Shown piece by piece: positions 8,533-17,004 of a stretch of DNA of 35,626 bases. Under the pieces are notes generated by a model that made no database searches, had not been told where the DNA came from, and was given only the letters and a program-made list of their open reading frames with translations. The stretch lies in the NCBI GenBank assembly GCA_018897435.1, contig JAHIKI010000097.1, positions 1-35,626 of the forward strand, read 5' to 3'. Each line of letters starts with the position of its first letter. Within the stretch, counting starts at the first letter, position 1. The stretch is from Acidobacteriota bacterium (GTDB lineage: Bacteria; Acidobacteriota; Aminicenantia; UBA2199). A program made the position numbers and the translations under genes.

Positions 8533-9855
8533 TCACAAATTCATACCCTTGATCCGTACTCTTAACGAAAGTGCAAAAAAGAGGATCGCCGGGATGGTCC
8601 CTATGAAAACCATATCCATTAAAGAACTTGACATCAATGGTGGAAATCCAGGGATCATAAGACAGAATATAAGTTTCATTGGGAGCCCGTTTAATCTGCA
8701 CGTCGCACGATCCATTATTCGTAAAAAAGACAAGAATGCAATTATGCCCAGGAAGATCCCTATATATCCCAATCCGCTCCACCCCATCGCAAGAAAACTT
8801 GCATTGGCGGAAAAAACACTTCCCGTTGTCTCGAAAGCAATATCTTGGATCGTAATTGCCGAGCCATCATTGGCCGTTGGAGATCGAATCAAAAAAACAT
8901 TGGAAATTCCCTGAAATGGGAATCTCGCTGGAAAAGCAATATACCAGAGGTGAGCCGTTGCGGCAGGAGTAACAAAAATTCGTAAGATAACTTTTTGCAT
9001 GCTGATAACGAACGATTCACCCTGGGTGACATAGTAAAAAAACGAACTGAGTAAAAATACTACCACGATACCGATCACAATTCTTTTTCGTCTTCGCTTT
9101 CGCACAATGTCTTTTATGCGAGCGTTTTGTTTTTCACTAACGGCAAGAATTGCTATAAAACAGACAATCACAATCATGGGCGGAGCTTTCTGCCGGGTAG
9201 AAACCGCAAAAAGCAGACTGAGTATCGTCCCGGTCGTCCAGGTGAAAAAGAAAAACACTTTGCAGCGTCCAAACAACCGTATCATTGCAACGGATAATGG
9301 AAAAATAGAATACGACGCAATGAGTGCGCGAAAGTATCCTTGTCCGGCCTGAAGGATCTCCTTTGCTTCGGCGCGACTGGCGGCGGATTGACTAAAATCA
9401 AAAAAGCCGTATTTGGTACTAAGCGCGATATTTAACCCGCTGCCAAATAGCATATACTTCAACCAAAGCGCAACCCCGATAAGGAAAACGAACCCCCCTA
9501 CAAACCACAAATACCCGGGCATTTTCCGTTTCATCTCAAGGTGCGATGGCAATTTTGAGTCATGATGCGAGATATATAAAAAACAAAAGGAAGCCAAAAC
9601 AAAAATAGCCGCACTGATCACTTGAGCTGTATATGCTCCTGGTTGAAACGGAAGCATTACACTGCCGGTATTTAACAACTCTTTTTTTAGGATGATCGGA
9701 ACAAATGAGATCCCGATGACATTTGTTATAACAAAAACAAGCAAAGATATGGTACTGATTCTCATCCCATGACGAACGATATTCCGAATGAGAACAACCA
9801 ACAATACCGTTGATAGCAACAAGTTGAGCAAAGCCAAAACATTACTCATTGGCAT
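8533..9855 (-). CDS. wzy: O-antigen polymerase-like membrane protein (Wzy candidate)
   Basis: A 440-residue polytopic inner-membrane protein with about ten to twelve hydrophobic segments spread over the whole length and a large loop in the C-terminal half (about 290-360). A STRQKAPP loop followed by a hydrophobic stretch resembles the arginine-containing loops of Wzy polymerases. Wzy proteins show little sequence conservation, so the call rests on topology and position between two glycosyltransferases close to wzx. The start overlaps the upstream gene's stop by 14 bp; an ATG two codons further in (9849) is an alternative. The gene is clearly AT-rich, as wzy genes often are. Confidence 0.7.
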   Translation of the reverse strand: MPMSNVLALLNLLLSTVLLVVLIRNIVRHGMRISTISLLVFVITNVIGISFVPIILKKELLNTGSVMLPFQPGAYTAQVISAAIFVLASFCFLYISHHDSKLPSHLEMKRKMPGYLWFVGGFVFLIGVALWLKYMLFGSGLNIALSTKYGFFDFSQSAASRAEAKEILQAGQGYFRALIASYSIFPLSVAMIRLFGRCKVFFFFTWTTGTILSLLFAVSTRQKAPPMIVIVCFIAILAVSEKQNARIKDIVRKRRRKRIVIGIVVVFLLSSFFYYVTQGESFVISMQKVILRIFVTPAATAHLWYIAFPARFPFQGISNVFLIRSPTANDGSAITIQDIAFETTGSVFSANASFLAMGWSGLGYIGIFLGIIAFLSFLRIMDRATCRLNGLPMKLIFCLMIPGFPPLMSSSLMDMVFIGTIPAILFFALSLRVRIKGMNL

Positions 9856-11071
9856 TCAGATCTTTTGTTACGATCGCAGTGATAATTTTCAAGAGATCAT
9901 CGACAGCGCTTTCGCGTGTATAATGCAAACGATTCGCATTAGGTGCGCCCAGTTTTCGTTCCCGTAAACGAACAAGCGCCTCCTTGGCAGAACGTATATC
10001 GCTAACAATGGCATCGCAACCGCAATCCTTCAGGACATTGGCCATGTCGCTTTGGACACCGGTCACCGCCACAACCGGGCGTCCGCTGGCAAGAAACTCG
10101 AAGAGCTTGGTAGTGAGGATGTGATCCGTTGCAGGTTGGGTGCCATTCAACACGAGGTTGGCATAGGCGGTCCGTTCCAGACAAAGTGCCTCGGCGTGCG
10201 CCACACGCGGGTATGTCCTGACCAGATGCGTAACGCCGCAACGGGCAGCTGTTTCCTGTATGCCAGCAGGATCACTGCTCCAGAACTCGAACACCAGATC
10301 GGATGGAGTCAGACACAATGCGGCGGCCGCGGCAAATAAGATACCCGGATCGCGGATACCGGGAATGATACGGCCAAAGTACCGCAAGGTGAGTGGTGCG
10401 GTATCCGAGATCTGCGAAGTCCATATTTGCGCCGCCATATAACCATTGCAAACCACATGGGCATGAATCCCAAATGCCTGCTGAATAATTTCAGCAAAAC
10501 TTGGGCCAATGACCGTCGTGGCGTCCGCCTTACGGTGGCAGAATGCCTCAAGTTGGCGCTCGCGGTGATATAGAAAAGGCGGCCACTTCTGGCTATAAAT
10601 GCCAGCCGGGTCAGTGGTCCAAGGATCCCGGAGATCCATAATCCAGAGCGGCCGGGGAGAAAGACTGTCTATGATCCTGGCAACGGGGACATGCACGGAA
10701 TGGATCGGTGAACTCGTGATGAGGACATTGGGAAGGGTGGTCGATAAACAGCGTGAGATGGCTTGGGCCGCACGCTGGGACCAGAAGATCTGGTGATCGG
10801 GAAAAAAGACCAGATCCCGCACCATGCGAAAAAGACGTGAGCGTCGCCACGCGGGCAGTCGGGAGCGACGGAAACCGGAGACTTGACCTTCGCGCGTGGT
10901 ATTGCCTGGCACATGCACGGCGCGCACTGCGTCGCCGCGCCGGAGATCCCCATCCGCGCTAATCGCCGTCACAGCATGCGTGGCCGCCAGCAGATGGCCC
11001 ATCTGATTCCAGCGGTTGCTGCCGACATCCAGTTCGTCCCAAAAAAAGTAGTTAAGAATGATGAAGTTCAT
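9842..11071 (-). CDS. Glycosyltransferase, GT4-like
   Basis: About 409 residues with the layout of a GT-B glycosyltransferase. The N-terminal domain includes the LWIMDLRDPWTTDP segment (about 140-160) often seen in GT4/DUF-type transferases. The C-terminal domain contains LRYFGRIIPGIRDP (about 240) and the TTKLFEFLASGRPVVAV motif (about 335-352). The frame is open from a TTG at 11089, but I favour the ATG at 11071 because the beta-strand MNFIILNYFFWDE begins there. It overlaps the following polymerase gene by 14 bp. It is GC-richer than its downstream neighbours. Donor and acceptor are unknown. Confidence 0.8.
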   Translation of the reverse strand: MNFIILNYFFWDELDVGSNRWNQMGHLLAATHAVTAISADGDLRRGDAVRAVHVPGNTTREGQVSGFRRSRLPAWRRSRLFRMVRDLVFFPDHQIFWSQRAAQAISRCLSTTLPNVLITSSPIHSVHVPVARIIDSLSPRPLWIMDLRDPWTTDPAGIYSQKWPPFLYHRERQLEAFCHRKADATTVIGPSFAEIIQQAFGIHAHVVCNGYMAAQIWTSQISDTAPLTLRYFGRIIPGIRDPGILFAAAAALCLTPSDLVFEFWSSDPAGIQETAARCGVTHLVRTYPRVAHAEALCLERTAYANLVLNGTQPATDHILTTKLFEFLASGRPVVAVTGVQSDMANVLKDCGCDAIVSDIRSAKEALVRLRERKLGAPNANRLHYTRESAVDDLLKIITAIVTKDLNANE

Positions 11072-11167
11072 CGGGATGAACCGGTCCAAGCGGCCAGCCT
11101 GTTCAGTGGACCGCCGCCGGAACCCACGCTCGCCCGCGTACCATGAGGAATCCGATTCAAGACCATA

Positions 11168-12451
11168 CTATACGTTCTTTAACGAAAAACGGTATGAAAA
11201 TGTCAGGTAGACAGCGTAGAGTGCACAGTATGTTGCCGAGAAGCATATCAATGCCACACGTACACCTCCTATGTGCCCACCCAGCAGGATCGAGGCCGTT
11301 GCAAGAACCAGCAACGCAGACTGCCAGACCAGGTTCACCTTCTGCTTCCCCGCCACGTAGAACACGTAGCTCAGCGGGCTGGCAACAAACCGCATGAAGA
11401 ACAGCGGCGCGAGAATACGCGCGAACTCACCTGCCGGGCGCCACGGCTCACCGAAAATAAACGCAAACATCTGGGGCCCCAGAAAGAAAAGCATCACTGC
11501 GGGCAGAAAGGCTATGCCCATCAGTGCTTTCAGAGCTTTGAGATAAATGGTCCTGCATGACCCGGTACGAGCATAGTCTTCACTGGTCCTCTGTTTGAAA
11601 ACGTCAAGGATGGCGTTGGCAATGGCAAGACTCGGCACGCTCAGAATTCGTTGGGTCAACGAGTAAAGGCCCGTGACAATCCCCCCGAACAAGCGGGTAA
11701 AGAGGAACACCGGCATCTGGTTTGCCAGTAGGTTGATAAAAGCCGCAGGGAGATCATACTTTGGGAAGTCCCTGTGCCGGAGCACCTGTCGTCTCAAGCC
11801 CGACAGCAGGATTGGAACACGTCGGACTTGGAGCTCTCGCCATAAACAAGGCCACAGAACCATGATGGCCACACATTGTCCAAGCAGCGATCCCCAGATC
11901 AACCCCCCGGCACCATCGACAAATACACCTATTCCTAAACTCGATCCCACTATCACGGCCGCTTGAGTTGCACGACTGATCGATAATTCCCTGAACTGTT
12001 TTCTCCGGGTCACCCAAGAAGTCACGGCATCATTGACTCCGGCAAGCAGAACAGCCAACGGAACATAGTACAACCATACGGAAGATGCGGAGCCTTGCAG
12101 GCTGATCCATATTGCCCTACCACACGGAATGACGATGGCGGCAGACAGAAGGCTCACGCCGCATGCAAAAATAACCGAGAGAGCGAGCAACTGTATCGCG
12201 TCTTCTTCGTTGTCCTGGAGAATGATAGCCAAACTGTATCGTCCCGTTGCGGAAACCCCAACAAGCAGAGCCGCCGCGCTGTACATCGCAAATGCGCCAA
12301 ATTCCTCCGGCTTATATAATCGCGTCAGCGCCGGAGCTGCTAGAAATGGTATGATCTGTCCAATCGCTGTTCCGGTAAAAACCGTAGAAACGTTGCGCAC
12401 GAAATCGCTCCGGGAGACTCGTTCCTTCAGCCAGATGATGACGCCATTCAT
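11168..12451 (-). CDS. wzx: Wzx-type polysaccharide flippase
   Basis: A 427-residue integral membrane protein of the MOP superfamily (polysaccharide transporter family). It would flip the undecaprenyl-linked repeat unit to the outer face of the inner membrane. About twelve hydrophobic segments are visible. Family-like features are the start TVFTGTAIGQIIPFLAAPALTRLY (about residues 22-45), YKPEEFGAFAMY, and HRDFPKYDLPAAFINLLANQMPVFL near the middle, a stretch common in O-antigen flippases. Length is typical. It lies between the WbpI-type epimerase and a glycosyltransferase. The 78-bp gap downstream holds nothing recognisable. Confidence 0.87.
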   Translation of the reverse strand: MNGVIIWLKERVSRSDFVRNVSTVFTGTAIGQIIPFLAAPALTRLYKPEEFGAFAMYSAAALLVGVSATGRYSLAIILQDNEEDAIQLLALSVIFACGVSLLSAAIVIPCGRAIWISLQGSASSVWLYYVPLAVLLAGVNDAVTSWVTRRKQFRELSISRATQAAVIVGSSLGIGVFVDGAGGLIWGSLLGQCVAIMVLWPCLWRELQVRRVPILLSGLRRQVLRHRDFPKYDLPAAFINLLANQMPVFLFTRLFGGIVTGLYSLTQRILSVPSLAIANAILDVFKQRTSEDYARTGSCRTIYLKALKALMGIAFLPAVMLFFLGPQMFAFIFGEPWRPAGEFARILAPLFFMRFVASPLSYVFYVAGKQKVNLVWQSALLVLATASILLGGHIGGVRVALICFSATYCALYAVYLTFSYRFSLKNV

Positions 12452-12479
12452 CGATTTGTCCGTCGGTTGACAACAAGCA

Positions 12480-13577
12480 CTAAGTACCCATTTTCACAAG
12501 AAGATCAGTTATCTTTCCGGCTGCCGACCCATCACCAAACAACATGCCATGCTCGACCGGAATATTAAGTGACCTTGTAGAAGCAATAATGCGGTCAGCG
12601 TCAGTTCCAGCAAGAACATTCCACCCGGCCGCGACCGTTTCCACCCACTCGGTCTCGTCGCGCAGGGTGACACAGGGCACCCCGTGGAAATAGGCCTCTT
12701 TCTGCACCCCTCCCGAATCTGTGAGGATCACCCGAGCGTTCTTTTCCAGTTGCACCATATCCAGGAAGGAGACTGGATCAATGAATTTTAGATTTGTGAT
12801 GTTGGATTTCAAATTCAAAGCATCAAGCCTGGACCGAGTGCGTGGATGAATGGGAAAAACAACCCGCTCGTTCATGGCGGAGAAGGCGGAAAGAATGCTT
12901 TGGAGCCGGGTCGGGTCATCGGTGTTTTCGGCCCGGTGGACCGTGGCCAGAAGATACTTCCCGGGTTCGAGGTCCAGGGTGTCCAGTATCCTCGAGCGCA
13001 CCCCGGCTATCTCGTCGAAGACAAGGGATGCGTCGTACATCACATCTCCAACATGATGTACGCCGCGGCTGATGCCCTCCTTCGCCAGGTTGGCAATCGC
13101 CACTTTCGTCGGGCAGAACAGAAGGGAAGAGACGTGGTCGGTCAGGATACGGTTGATCTCCTCGGGCATACCCTTGTTGTAGGAGCGCAGTCCGGCCTCC
13201 ATGTGGGCCACGGACACGTGGAGCTTGGCCGCGGCCAGGGCGCCGGCCAGGGTGGAGTTGGTGTCGCCGTAGACCAGCACCCAGTCAGGATTTCGCATTA
13301 CGATCTCCTTCTCGATCTTTTCGAGCATACGCCCGGTCATCTCGCCATGTGAGCCGGAGCCGGTGTTGAGATTTACGGCCGGCTCGGGGATGTGCATCTG
13401 CTGGAAGAAAATATCGCTCATGTTCTCGTCGTAGTGCTGGCCGGTGTGGATGATCTCTTCAATAATTTGCTGGTTTTCCCCGCGTTGATTTCGGGCGACT
13501 ATGGCACGGCTGACCATAGCAGCCTTGATGAACTGCGGCCGGGAGCCCACTACAGTCATGATACGGAGCGCTTTCAA
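12480..13577 (-). CDS. wbpI: UDP-sugar 2-epimerase, non-hydrolysing (WbpI type)
   Basis: A 365-residue cytosolic epimerase of the WecB/WbpI family, inverting C2 of a UDP-HexNAc derivative. Family motifs seen: TVVGSRPQFIKAA at the N-terminus (the FIKA form is the WbpI-like variant, not the EAIK form of WecB), HTGQHYDENMSD, VYGDTNSTLAGALAA, HMEAGLRSYNKGMPEEINR, and TDSGGVQKEAYFHGVPCVTLRDETEWVET. The next gene downstream of the oxidoreductase in WbpB-type pathways is consistent with UDP-GlcNAc3NAcA to UDP-ManNAc3NAcA conversion. I assign the start to a TTG at 13577 because a strong GGAGG sits 5-6 bases upstream. An internal ATG at 13559 would remove the first strand. Confidence 0.87.
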   Translation of the reverse strand: MKALRIMTVVGSRPQFIKAAMVSRAIVARNQRGENQQIIEEIIHTGQHYDENMSDIFFQQMHIPEPAVNLNTGSGSHGEMTGRMLEKIEKEIVMRNPDWVLVYGDTNSTLAGALAAAKLHVSVAHMEAGLRSYNKGMPEEINRILTDHVSSLLFCPTKVAIANLAKEGISRGVHHVGDVMYDASLVFDEIAGVRSRILDTLDLEPGKYLLATVHRAENTDDPTRLQSILSAFSAMNERVVFPIHPRTRSRLDALNLKSNITNLKFIDPVSFLDMVQLEKNARVILTDSGGVQKEAYFHGVPCVTLRDETEWVETVAAGWNVLAGTDADRIIASTRSLNIPVEHGMLFGDGSAAGKITDLLVKMGT

Positions 13578-13582
13578 GAATG

Positions 13583-13587
13583 CCTCC
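13583..13587 (-). promoter_or_regulatory. Strong ribosome binding site for a TTG start
   Basis: GGAGG on the minus strand, 5-6 bases before the TTG at 13577. It decides the start of the WbpI-type gene in favour of TTG over the later ATG. Confidence 0.7.
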
Positions 13588-13627
13588 GTTTCATGTTGCT
13601 ACGGGAACATGGGCCAGGCAAGAAAAG

Positions 13628-13698
13628 GTCACGAAAAATTTTCGCCATGAGGCTCAGCGCAGGGGCTCGTACTGTCGTTTCAGGTCTAGTAGGGTGAC
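13628..13698 (-). pseudogene. Remnant of a DegT/WbpE-type aminotransferase N-terminus
   Basis: In the 160-bp gap between the oxidoreductase and 2-epimerase genes, the minus strand encodes VTLLDLKRQYEPLR followed by a TGA. One frame over, LSLMAKIFRD continues. Together they read like the first 25 residues of a DegT/DnrJ/EryC1/StrS aminotransferase, which typically opens with a LLDLK-QY-PLR segment and a short helix. The rest of the gene (about 340 residues, including the PLP lysine) is gone. The position is exactly where wbpE stands between wbpB and wbpI type genes in complete UDP-ManNAc3NAcA-type loci. The identification rests on a short match and is tentative. Confidence 0.5.
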
Positions 13699-13737
13699 GT
13701 AACTGCTCGAATGGACGAAAAAAACCCCCGTGAACGC

Positions 13738-14694
13738 TCATCTAGTGGCCCTAGCCAACAACGGATGGCCTTCCCCAGCATTGGCCACTTTGGGAATCGC
13801 ATGACGGATGTTGTGTACTATCTGGATGGAGGGGCGGGCCTCATCGAGACCGAAGCCCCTGCCCGCCAGGGTCTCCCGGTAAACCTCGGTGTGCAGGTCA
13901 GTGAAACCGTCGGAAAACTCGATCTCTTTCCCATCCACGGTCAAGCTACGATACGTTCGCTTTTTCGATGCGAATACCTGGGTGGGAAGGTTGCCCGGAT
14001 CGAGTGACAGAAACCAGCGCACTCGGGCCCTTGCCAACTCTATGAACCCGGCGGCCTTTTCGGCAGTGACCTGGTGAACTTCTTGCCGAATTGGGGTCCC
14101 AAAGATCCAGAGCAGCATGTCGAAGAAGTGGACGCCGATATTGGTGGCGATCCCCCCCGATTTATCAATATCTCCCTTCCAGGATGCGGCGTACCAGCGT
14201 CCCCGGGAGGTGATGTAAGTCAGGTCTATTTCGTATTTTTTGCCTGCGGGGACTTGCTCGATCTGTTGTTTGAGTTCACGGAGGGCAGGATGGAGCCGTA
14301 ATTGCAGAATGGTCCAAACTCTTCGCCCCGTCTCCTCCTCCATCTCCTGCAAGGCGTCGATGTTCCAGGGATTCAACACCAGGGGCTTTTCGCAGATTGC
14401 GTCGGCCCCTACCCGCAGTGCAAAGCGGATGTGGGCGTCATGCAGGTAATTGGGAGAGCAGATCGAAACATAATGGATTTGGCCTCCCTCCCCCTGCCGT
14501 TTCAACTTCTCCACGTGGCGGTCGAACCGTTCAAACTCGGTAAAAAAATGGGTATCTGGAAAGAAGCGGTCTAGGATGCCCACTGAATCGGAGCGGTCGA
14601 GGGCGGCGACCAAAGTGTTGCCCGTGTCCCGGATCGCCTGTAGATGACGGGGAGCGATGTAGCCTGCAGTCCCAATTATGGCAAATCGCCTCAT
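13738..14694 (-). CDS. wbpB: Gfo/Idh/MocA oxidoreductase, WlbA/WbpB type
   Basis: About 318 residues, a NAD-dependent dehydrogenase of the Gfo/Idh/MocA family that resembles WlbA/WbpB, which oxidises C3 of UDP-GlcNAcA. The N-terminal Rossmann domain starts RRFAIIGTAGYIAPRHLQAI. Other marks are the YVSICSPNYLHDAHIRFAL segment, CEKPLVLNP (catalytic-region lysine of the EKP motif), QLRLHPAL, and KSGGIATNIGVHFFDMLLWIFG with the conserved Gly-His. The frame opens at 14709, but the ATG at 14694 places the Rossmann strand at the very start. The aminotransferase that should follow it is present only as a remnant (13628-13698), so the pathway is interrupted here. Confidence 0.87.
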   Translation of the reverse strand: MRRFAIIGTAGYIAPRHLQAIRDTGNTLVAALDRSDSVGILDRFFPDTHFFTEFERFDRHVEKLKRQGEGGQIHYVSICSPNYLHDAHIRFALRVGADAICEKPLVLNPWNIDALQEMEEETGRRVWTILQLRLHPALRELKQQIEQVPAGKKYEIDLTYITSRGRWYAASWKGDIDKSGGIATNIGVHFFDMLLWIFGTPIRQEVHQVTAEKAAGFIELARARVRWFLSLDPGNLPTQVFASKKRTYRSLTVDGKEIEFSDGFTDLHTEVYRETLAGRGFGLDEARPSIQIVHNIRHAIPKVANAGEGHPLLARATR

Positions 14695-14759
14695 CTGATT
14701 TCCCATCATTTTATTTCATCACATGCAACTATCGAACGAGACAAAAATCATCATTCCAT

Positions 14760-15254
14760 TCATCTATTGAAATTTCTCTGGATCAGCTCATCTTGTACAA
14801 AAATATTCTCGGGATTGTCCTCATGACGGATTTCATCGATCGGAGTTTTTTTTCCACTCCGGCATAAAGCCGGTTGGGGGACAAGACCAGGAACTGTGCT
14901 GATGCAACGGTAGCAATGCACTACTACCTTATGCACCAGGATTGAGCCCGGATTGCGACTTCCCATGAAACACTCCATGCGGTTGGCATAGATTAGGCTC
15001 CTCTGACGATTATCCCACAGGGTGACCTTGAAATCCCCCGGGCCCACCCAAGCGAATAAGTCTGCTTGGTCAACATGTTCGTGGGGCCCACGCAATACCC
15101 CAGGGTTGGTTAAACTGACATAGCCCATCTCAGGGTGAAATTCTTCGGCCAGTTCATCATGCCGGAACAGTTCTATAAGCCAGCCCCGTTTATCAACTCG
15201 TTTTTTGCTGGGCGTAACAACAACTCCTTCAATAGGACCTTTATCAAACATCAT
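14760..15254 (-). CDS. RmlC-like dTDP-4-keto-sugar epimerase family protein, degenerate
   Basis: A 164-residue small cupin of the dTDP-4-dehydrorhamnose 3,5-epimerase family. The N-terminal half is well kept (DKRGWLIELFR, GYVSLTNPGVLRGPHEH with the histidine region, and a cupin strand ending KVTLWDNR). The second half is odd. Where the family has VPPGVVH the protein reads VHKVVVH. The stretch VPQPALCRSG lies where another frame of the same DNA reads PNRLYAG, the family-typical segment; the original frame resumes at KKTPIDEIRHE. A C5 run and an A8 run sit at the two frame changes. The reading frame is therefore open end to end but probably carries two compensating indels, real or from sequencing. 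Confidence 0.68.
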   Translation of the reverse strand: MMFDKGPIEGVVVTPSKKRVDKRGWLIELFRHDELAEEFHPEMGYVSLTNPGVLRGPHEHVDQADLFAWVGPGDFKVTLWDNRQRSLIYANRMECFMGSRNPGSILVHKVVVHCYRCISTVPGLVPQPALCRSGKKTPIDEIRHEDNPENIFVQDELIQRNFNR

Positions 15255-15296
15255 GGTAACCTATAAACAAATCCTGTTAAAAATACTATTTGGAAA

Positions 15297-15380
15297 AATG
15301 TATTGATGGGGGAAGCGAACAGCAATAGTTCGAACCCCATTCGATTGCCCCATTTACTCATATACTCATTTGCCCTTATG
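15297..15380. repeat. Single copy of the GATGGGG...CTCATATACTCATT hairpin repeat
   Basis: A unit beginning ATGGGGGAAGCGAACAGC and ending CATATACTCATTTGCCC. It shares its middle (GAACAGCAATAGTTCGA) with units at 18.2-19.1 kb. It sits between the RmlC-like gene and an rmlB remnant. The GATGGG-type and CCCATxTACTCAT-type ends are imperfectly complementary, so each unit can fold. Confidence 0.6.
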
Positions 15381-15404
15381 TTCGATCCAATAAATCTGCC
15401 CCGT

Positions 15405-15623
15405 TCATCTTGCTTTATAGTTCTGGTCGATCCACTTCCGATACTCCCCGCTCATTACATGGTTAATCCATTCGGGATTGACCAAGTACCAGGATACTGT
15501 CCGATCCAAGCCCTCTTCAAAGGTGACCGACTGCTTCCAGCCCAATTCCCTCTTGATCTTGTCGCAGTTGATGGCGTACCTGCGGTCATGGCCGGGGCGG
15601 TCAATAATATAGGTAATTTGTTT
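15405..15623 (-). pseudogene. C-terminal remnant of rmlB (dTDP-glucose 4,6-dehydratase)
   Basis: Minus-strand translation gives about 71 codons that match the last part of the intact RmlB encoded at 19707-20780. They include [44 protein letters not shown] and [12 protein letters not shown], and end at a TGA at 15405-15407. A TAA closes the frame immediately upstream at 15624-15626, and the N-terminal 285 residues with the cofactor and catalytic motifs are missing. The remnant differs at many codons from the intact copy, so it is an old or separately acquired paralogue, not a recent partial duplication. It occupies the gap between the RmlC-like gene and fnlC. Confidence 0.85.
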
Positions 15624-15682
15624 TTAAAGTCATTAACAGCAATAACTCGGAATTCTCTACTCTTTATCAACTCATCTGCCCT

Positions 15683-16780
15683 TCAAATCATCAACCCATC
15701 TACCTGATAACCCAATATGATCTTTAACACTATCTCGGAAACTTCTTTCTCCAAATATTCTCTCGGCGGAGTCCAATCCGGAGGATTTGCTAGAACAATT
15801 TTTACGCATCTTAAAACCACTTCCGGCTTAGCACCGGAGAGGATATTGCTTCCACATTCTATCGTCTCGGGCCGTTCGGTGACGTCGCGGAGGGTGACAT
15901 TGGGCACCTTGAAAATGCAGCACTCTTCCTGCACCGTTCCGCTGTCGGAAAGGACGCAGAAGGCGTTGCGTTCCAAGGCGATGAACGAGAAAAAGCCGGG
16001 AGGATCTATTAGGCGAATAGCGGGATTGGACAGTTTGATAACGAATTGCGCGATCTTCTGCCGGGTGTGCGGATGGAGACTCAGGATAAGGGGTAATTTA
16101 TATTCCTTCTGGACGCGGTCCAGAGCTTCCAGCAGGTTCTTCAACCGGGGCTTCAGGTCAACATTTTCAGCGCGGTGCAGGGTGACCAGGAAGTATTTGT
16201 TCTTTTTCAGCCCAAGTTTTTTATGTATTTGCGATTTTGCGATCTCGGGCTCGTAGTGATTGATCACTTCCAAGATCGGATTGCCGGTGACGAATATCCT
16301 CTGCCCCTCGATCCCCTCTTTCAAGAGGTTCTGGCGGCTGCGTTCGGTATAAGGCATCAGGATATCGCTGGAGTGGTCGATGACGCGGCGGTTGACTTCC
16401 TCGAGGACGCGGTCGTCGTAGCAGCGGTTGCCGGCTTCCATGTGAAAGACCGGGATGCCGCGACGCTTGGCAAGGATGGCGCTCAGGCCGCTGTTGGTGT
16501 CGCCGAGAATGAGCAAACGGTCGGGCTTTTCCTGTTCCATCACCGCGTCAACCTTTTCCAGCATCTGTCCGATTTGATGGCCGAAGGTGGCACCCTTGAC
16601 GCCAAGATAATGGTCTGGCTTGCGCACCTTCAGCTCCTTGAAAAAGATAGCGCTCAGGTTGGGGTCGAAGTTCTGGCCGGTGTGGACCAAAACGTGGTCG
16701 CATAACTTGTCCAGTTTTTCGATCACGCGGCTCAAACGGATGATCTCGGGCCGCGTGCCGAGCACGGTCATTATTTTCAT
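15683..16780 (-). CDS. fnlC: UDP-N-acetyl-L-fucosamine synthase-type 2-epimerase
   Basis: About 365 residues, a non-hydrolysing UDP-sugar 2-epimerase. The N-terminus TVLGTRPEIIRLSRVIEKLD, HTGQNFDPNLSAIFFKEL and RKPDHYLGV are the form seen in FnlC/WbjD/Cap5G, which makes UDP-L-FucNAc from UDP-L-PneNAc. Other conserved stretches are GDTNSGLSAILAKRRGIPVFHMEAGNR and LSDSGTVQEECCIFKVPNVTLRD. The frame opens at 16789, but I choose the ATG at 16780. It overlaps the TGA of the fnlA remnant as ATGA and has AAGGATGG upstream. The FnlA and FnlB enzymes that would supply its substrate are a tail fragment and absent, respectively, in this window. Confidence 0.85.
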   Translation of the reverse strand: MKIMTVLGTRPEIIRLSRVIEKLDKLCDHVLVHTGQNFDPNLSAIFFKELKVRKPDHYLGVKGATFGHQIGQMLEKVDAVMEQEKPDRLLILGDTNSGLSAILAKRRGIPVFHMEAGNRCYDDRVLEEVNRRVIDHSSDILMPYTERSRQNLLKEGIEGQRIFVTGNPILEVINHYEPEIAKSQIHKKLGLKKNKYFLVTLHRAENVDLKPRLKNLLEALDRVQKEYKLPLILSLHPHTRQKIAQFVIKLSNPAIRLIDPPGFFSFIALERNAFCVLSDSGTVQEECCIFKVPNVTLRDVTERPETIECGSNILSGAKPEVVLRCVKIVLANPPDWTPPREYLEKEVSEIVLKIILGYQVDGLMI

Positions 16781-17004
16781 GTTTTCCATCCTTTCAATTC
16801 ATCTTTTACAATATCCAGGGTGAGCAGGAGTTCAGCCATGCCGTCGACATCAAGCTGGTCAGTATTGCTGGAGTTGTAATCCTCAAGCATGGCGATCTTT
16901 TTCTCGCCCTCGCTGAAATACAGGTTGTAATTCAGGCTGCGGGTATCCGCCGGGATGCGGTAGTAGCCGCCAAGGTCCTCGGACTTGGCCATTTCCTCGT
17001 AGGG
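16777..17004 (-). pseudogene. C-terminal remnant of fnlA/wbjB (UDP-GlcNAc 4,6-dehydratase/5-epimerase)
   Basis: The minus strand reads PYEEMAKSEDLGGYYRIPAD, then a LNYNLYFSEGEKKIAMLEDY segment and LDVDGMAELLLTLD, ending in TGA at 16777. This is the characteristic tail of the FnlA/WbjB/CapE family (the YYRIPAD, YFSEG and DYNS-N patterns). The 270 or so residues before it are missing. The break falls where a mobile-repeat sequence begins (about 17005 onward, with a TGA at 17017-17019). The stop overlaps the fnlC start, the tight spacing expected of the original fnlA-(B)-C operon. The small open frame at 16777-16992 might be annotated as a hypothetical gene but has no independent start signal. 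Confidence 0.8.

Noticed and set aside
8414..8782. A 122-codon minus-strand open frame overlapping the Wzy-like gene and the GT4 start
   Set aside because: It is mostly a shadow of the Wzy-like C-terminus and has no family resemblance or ribosome site of its own.
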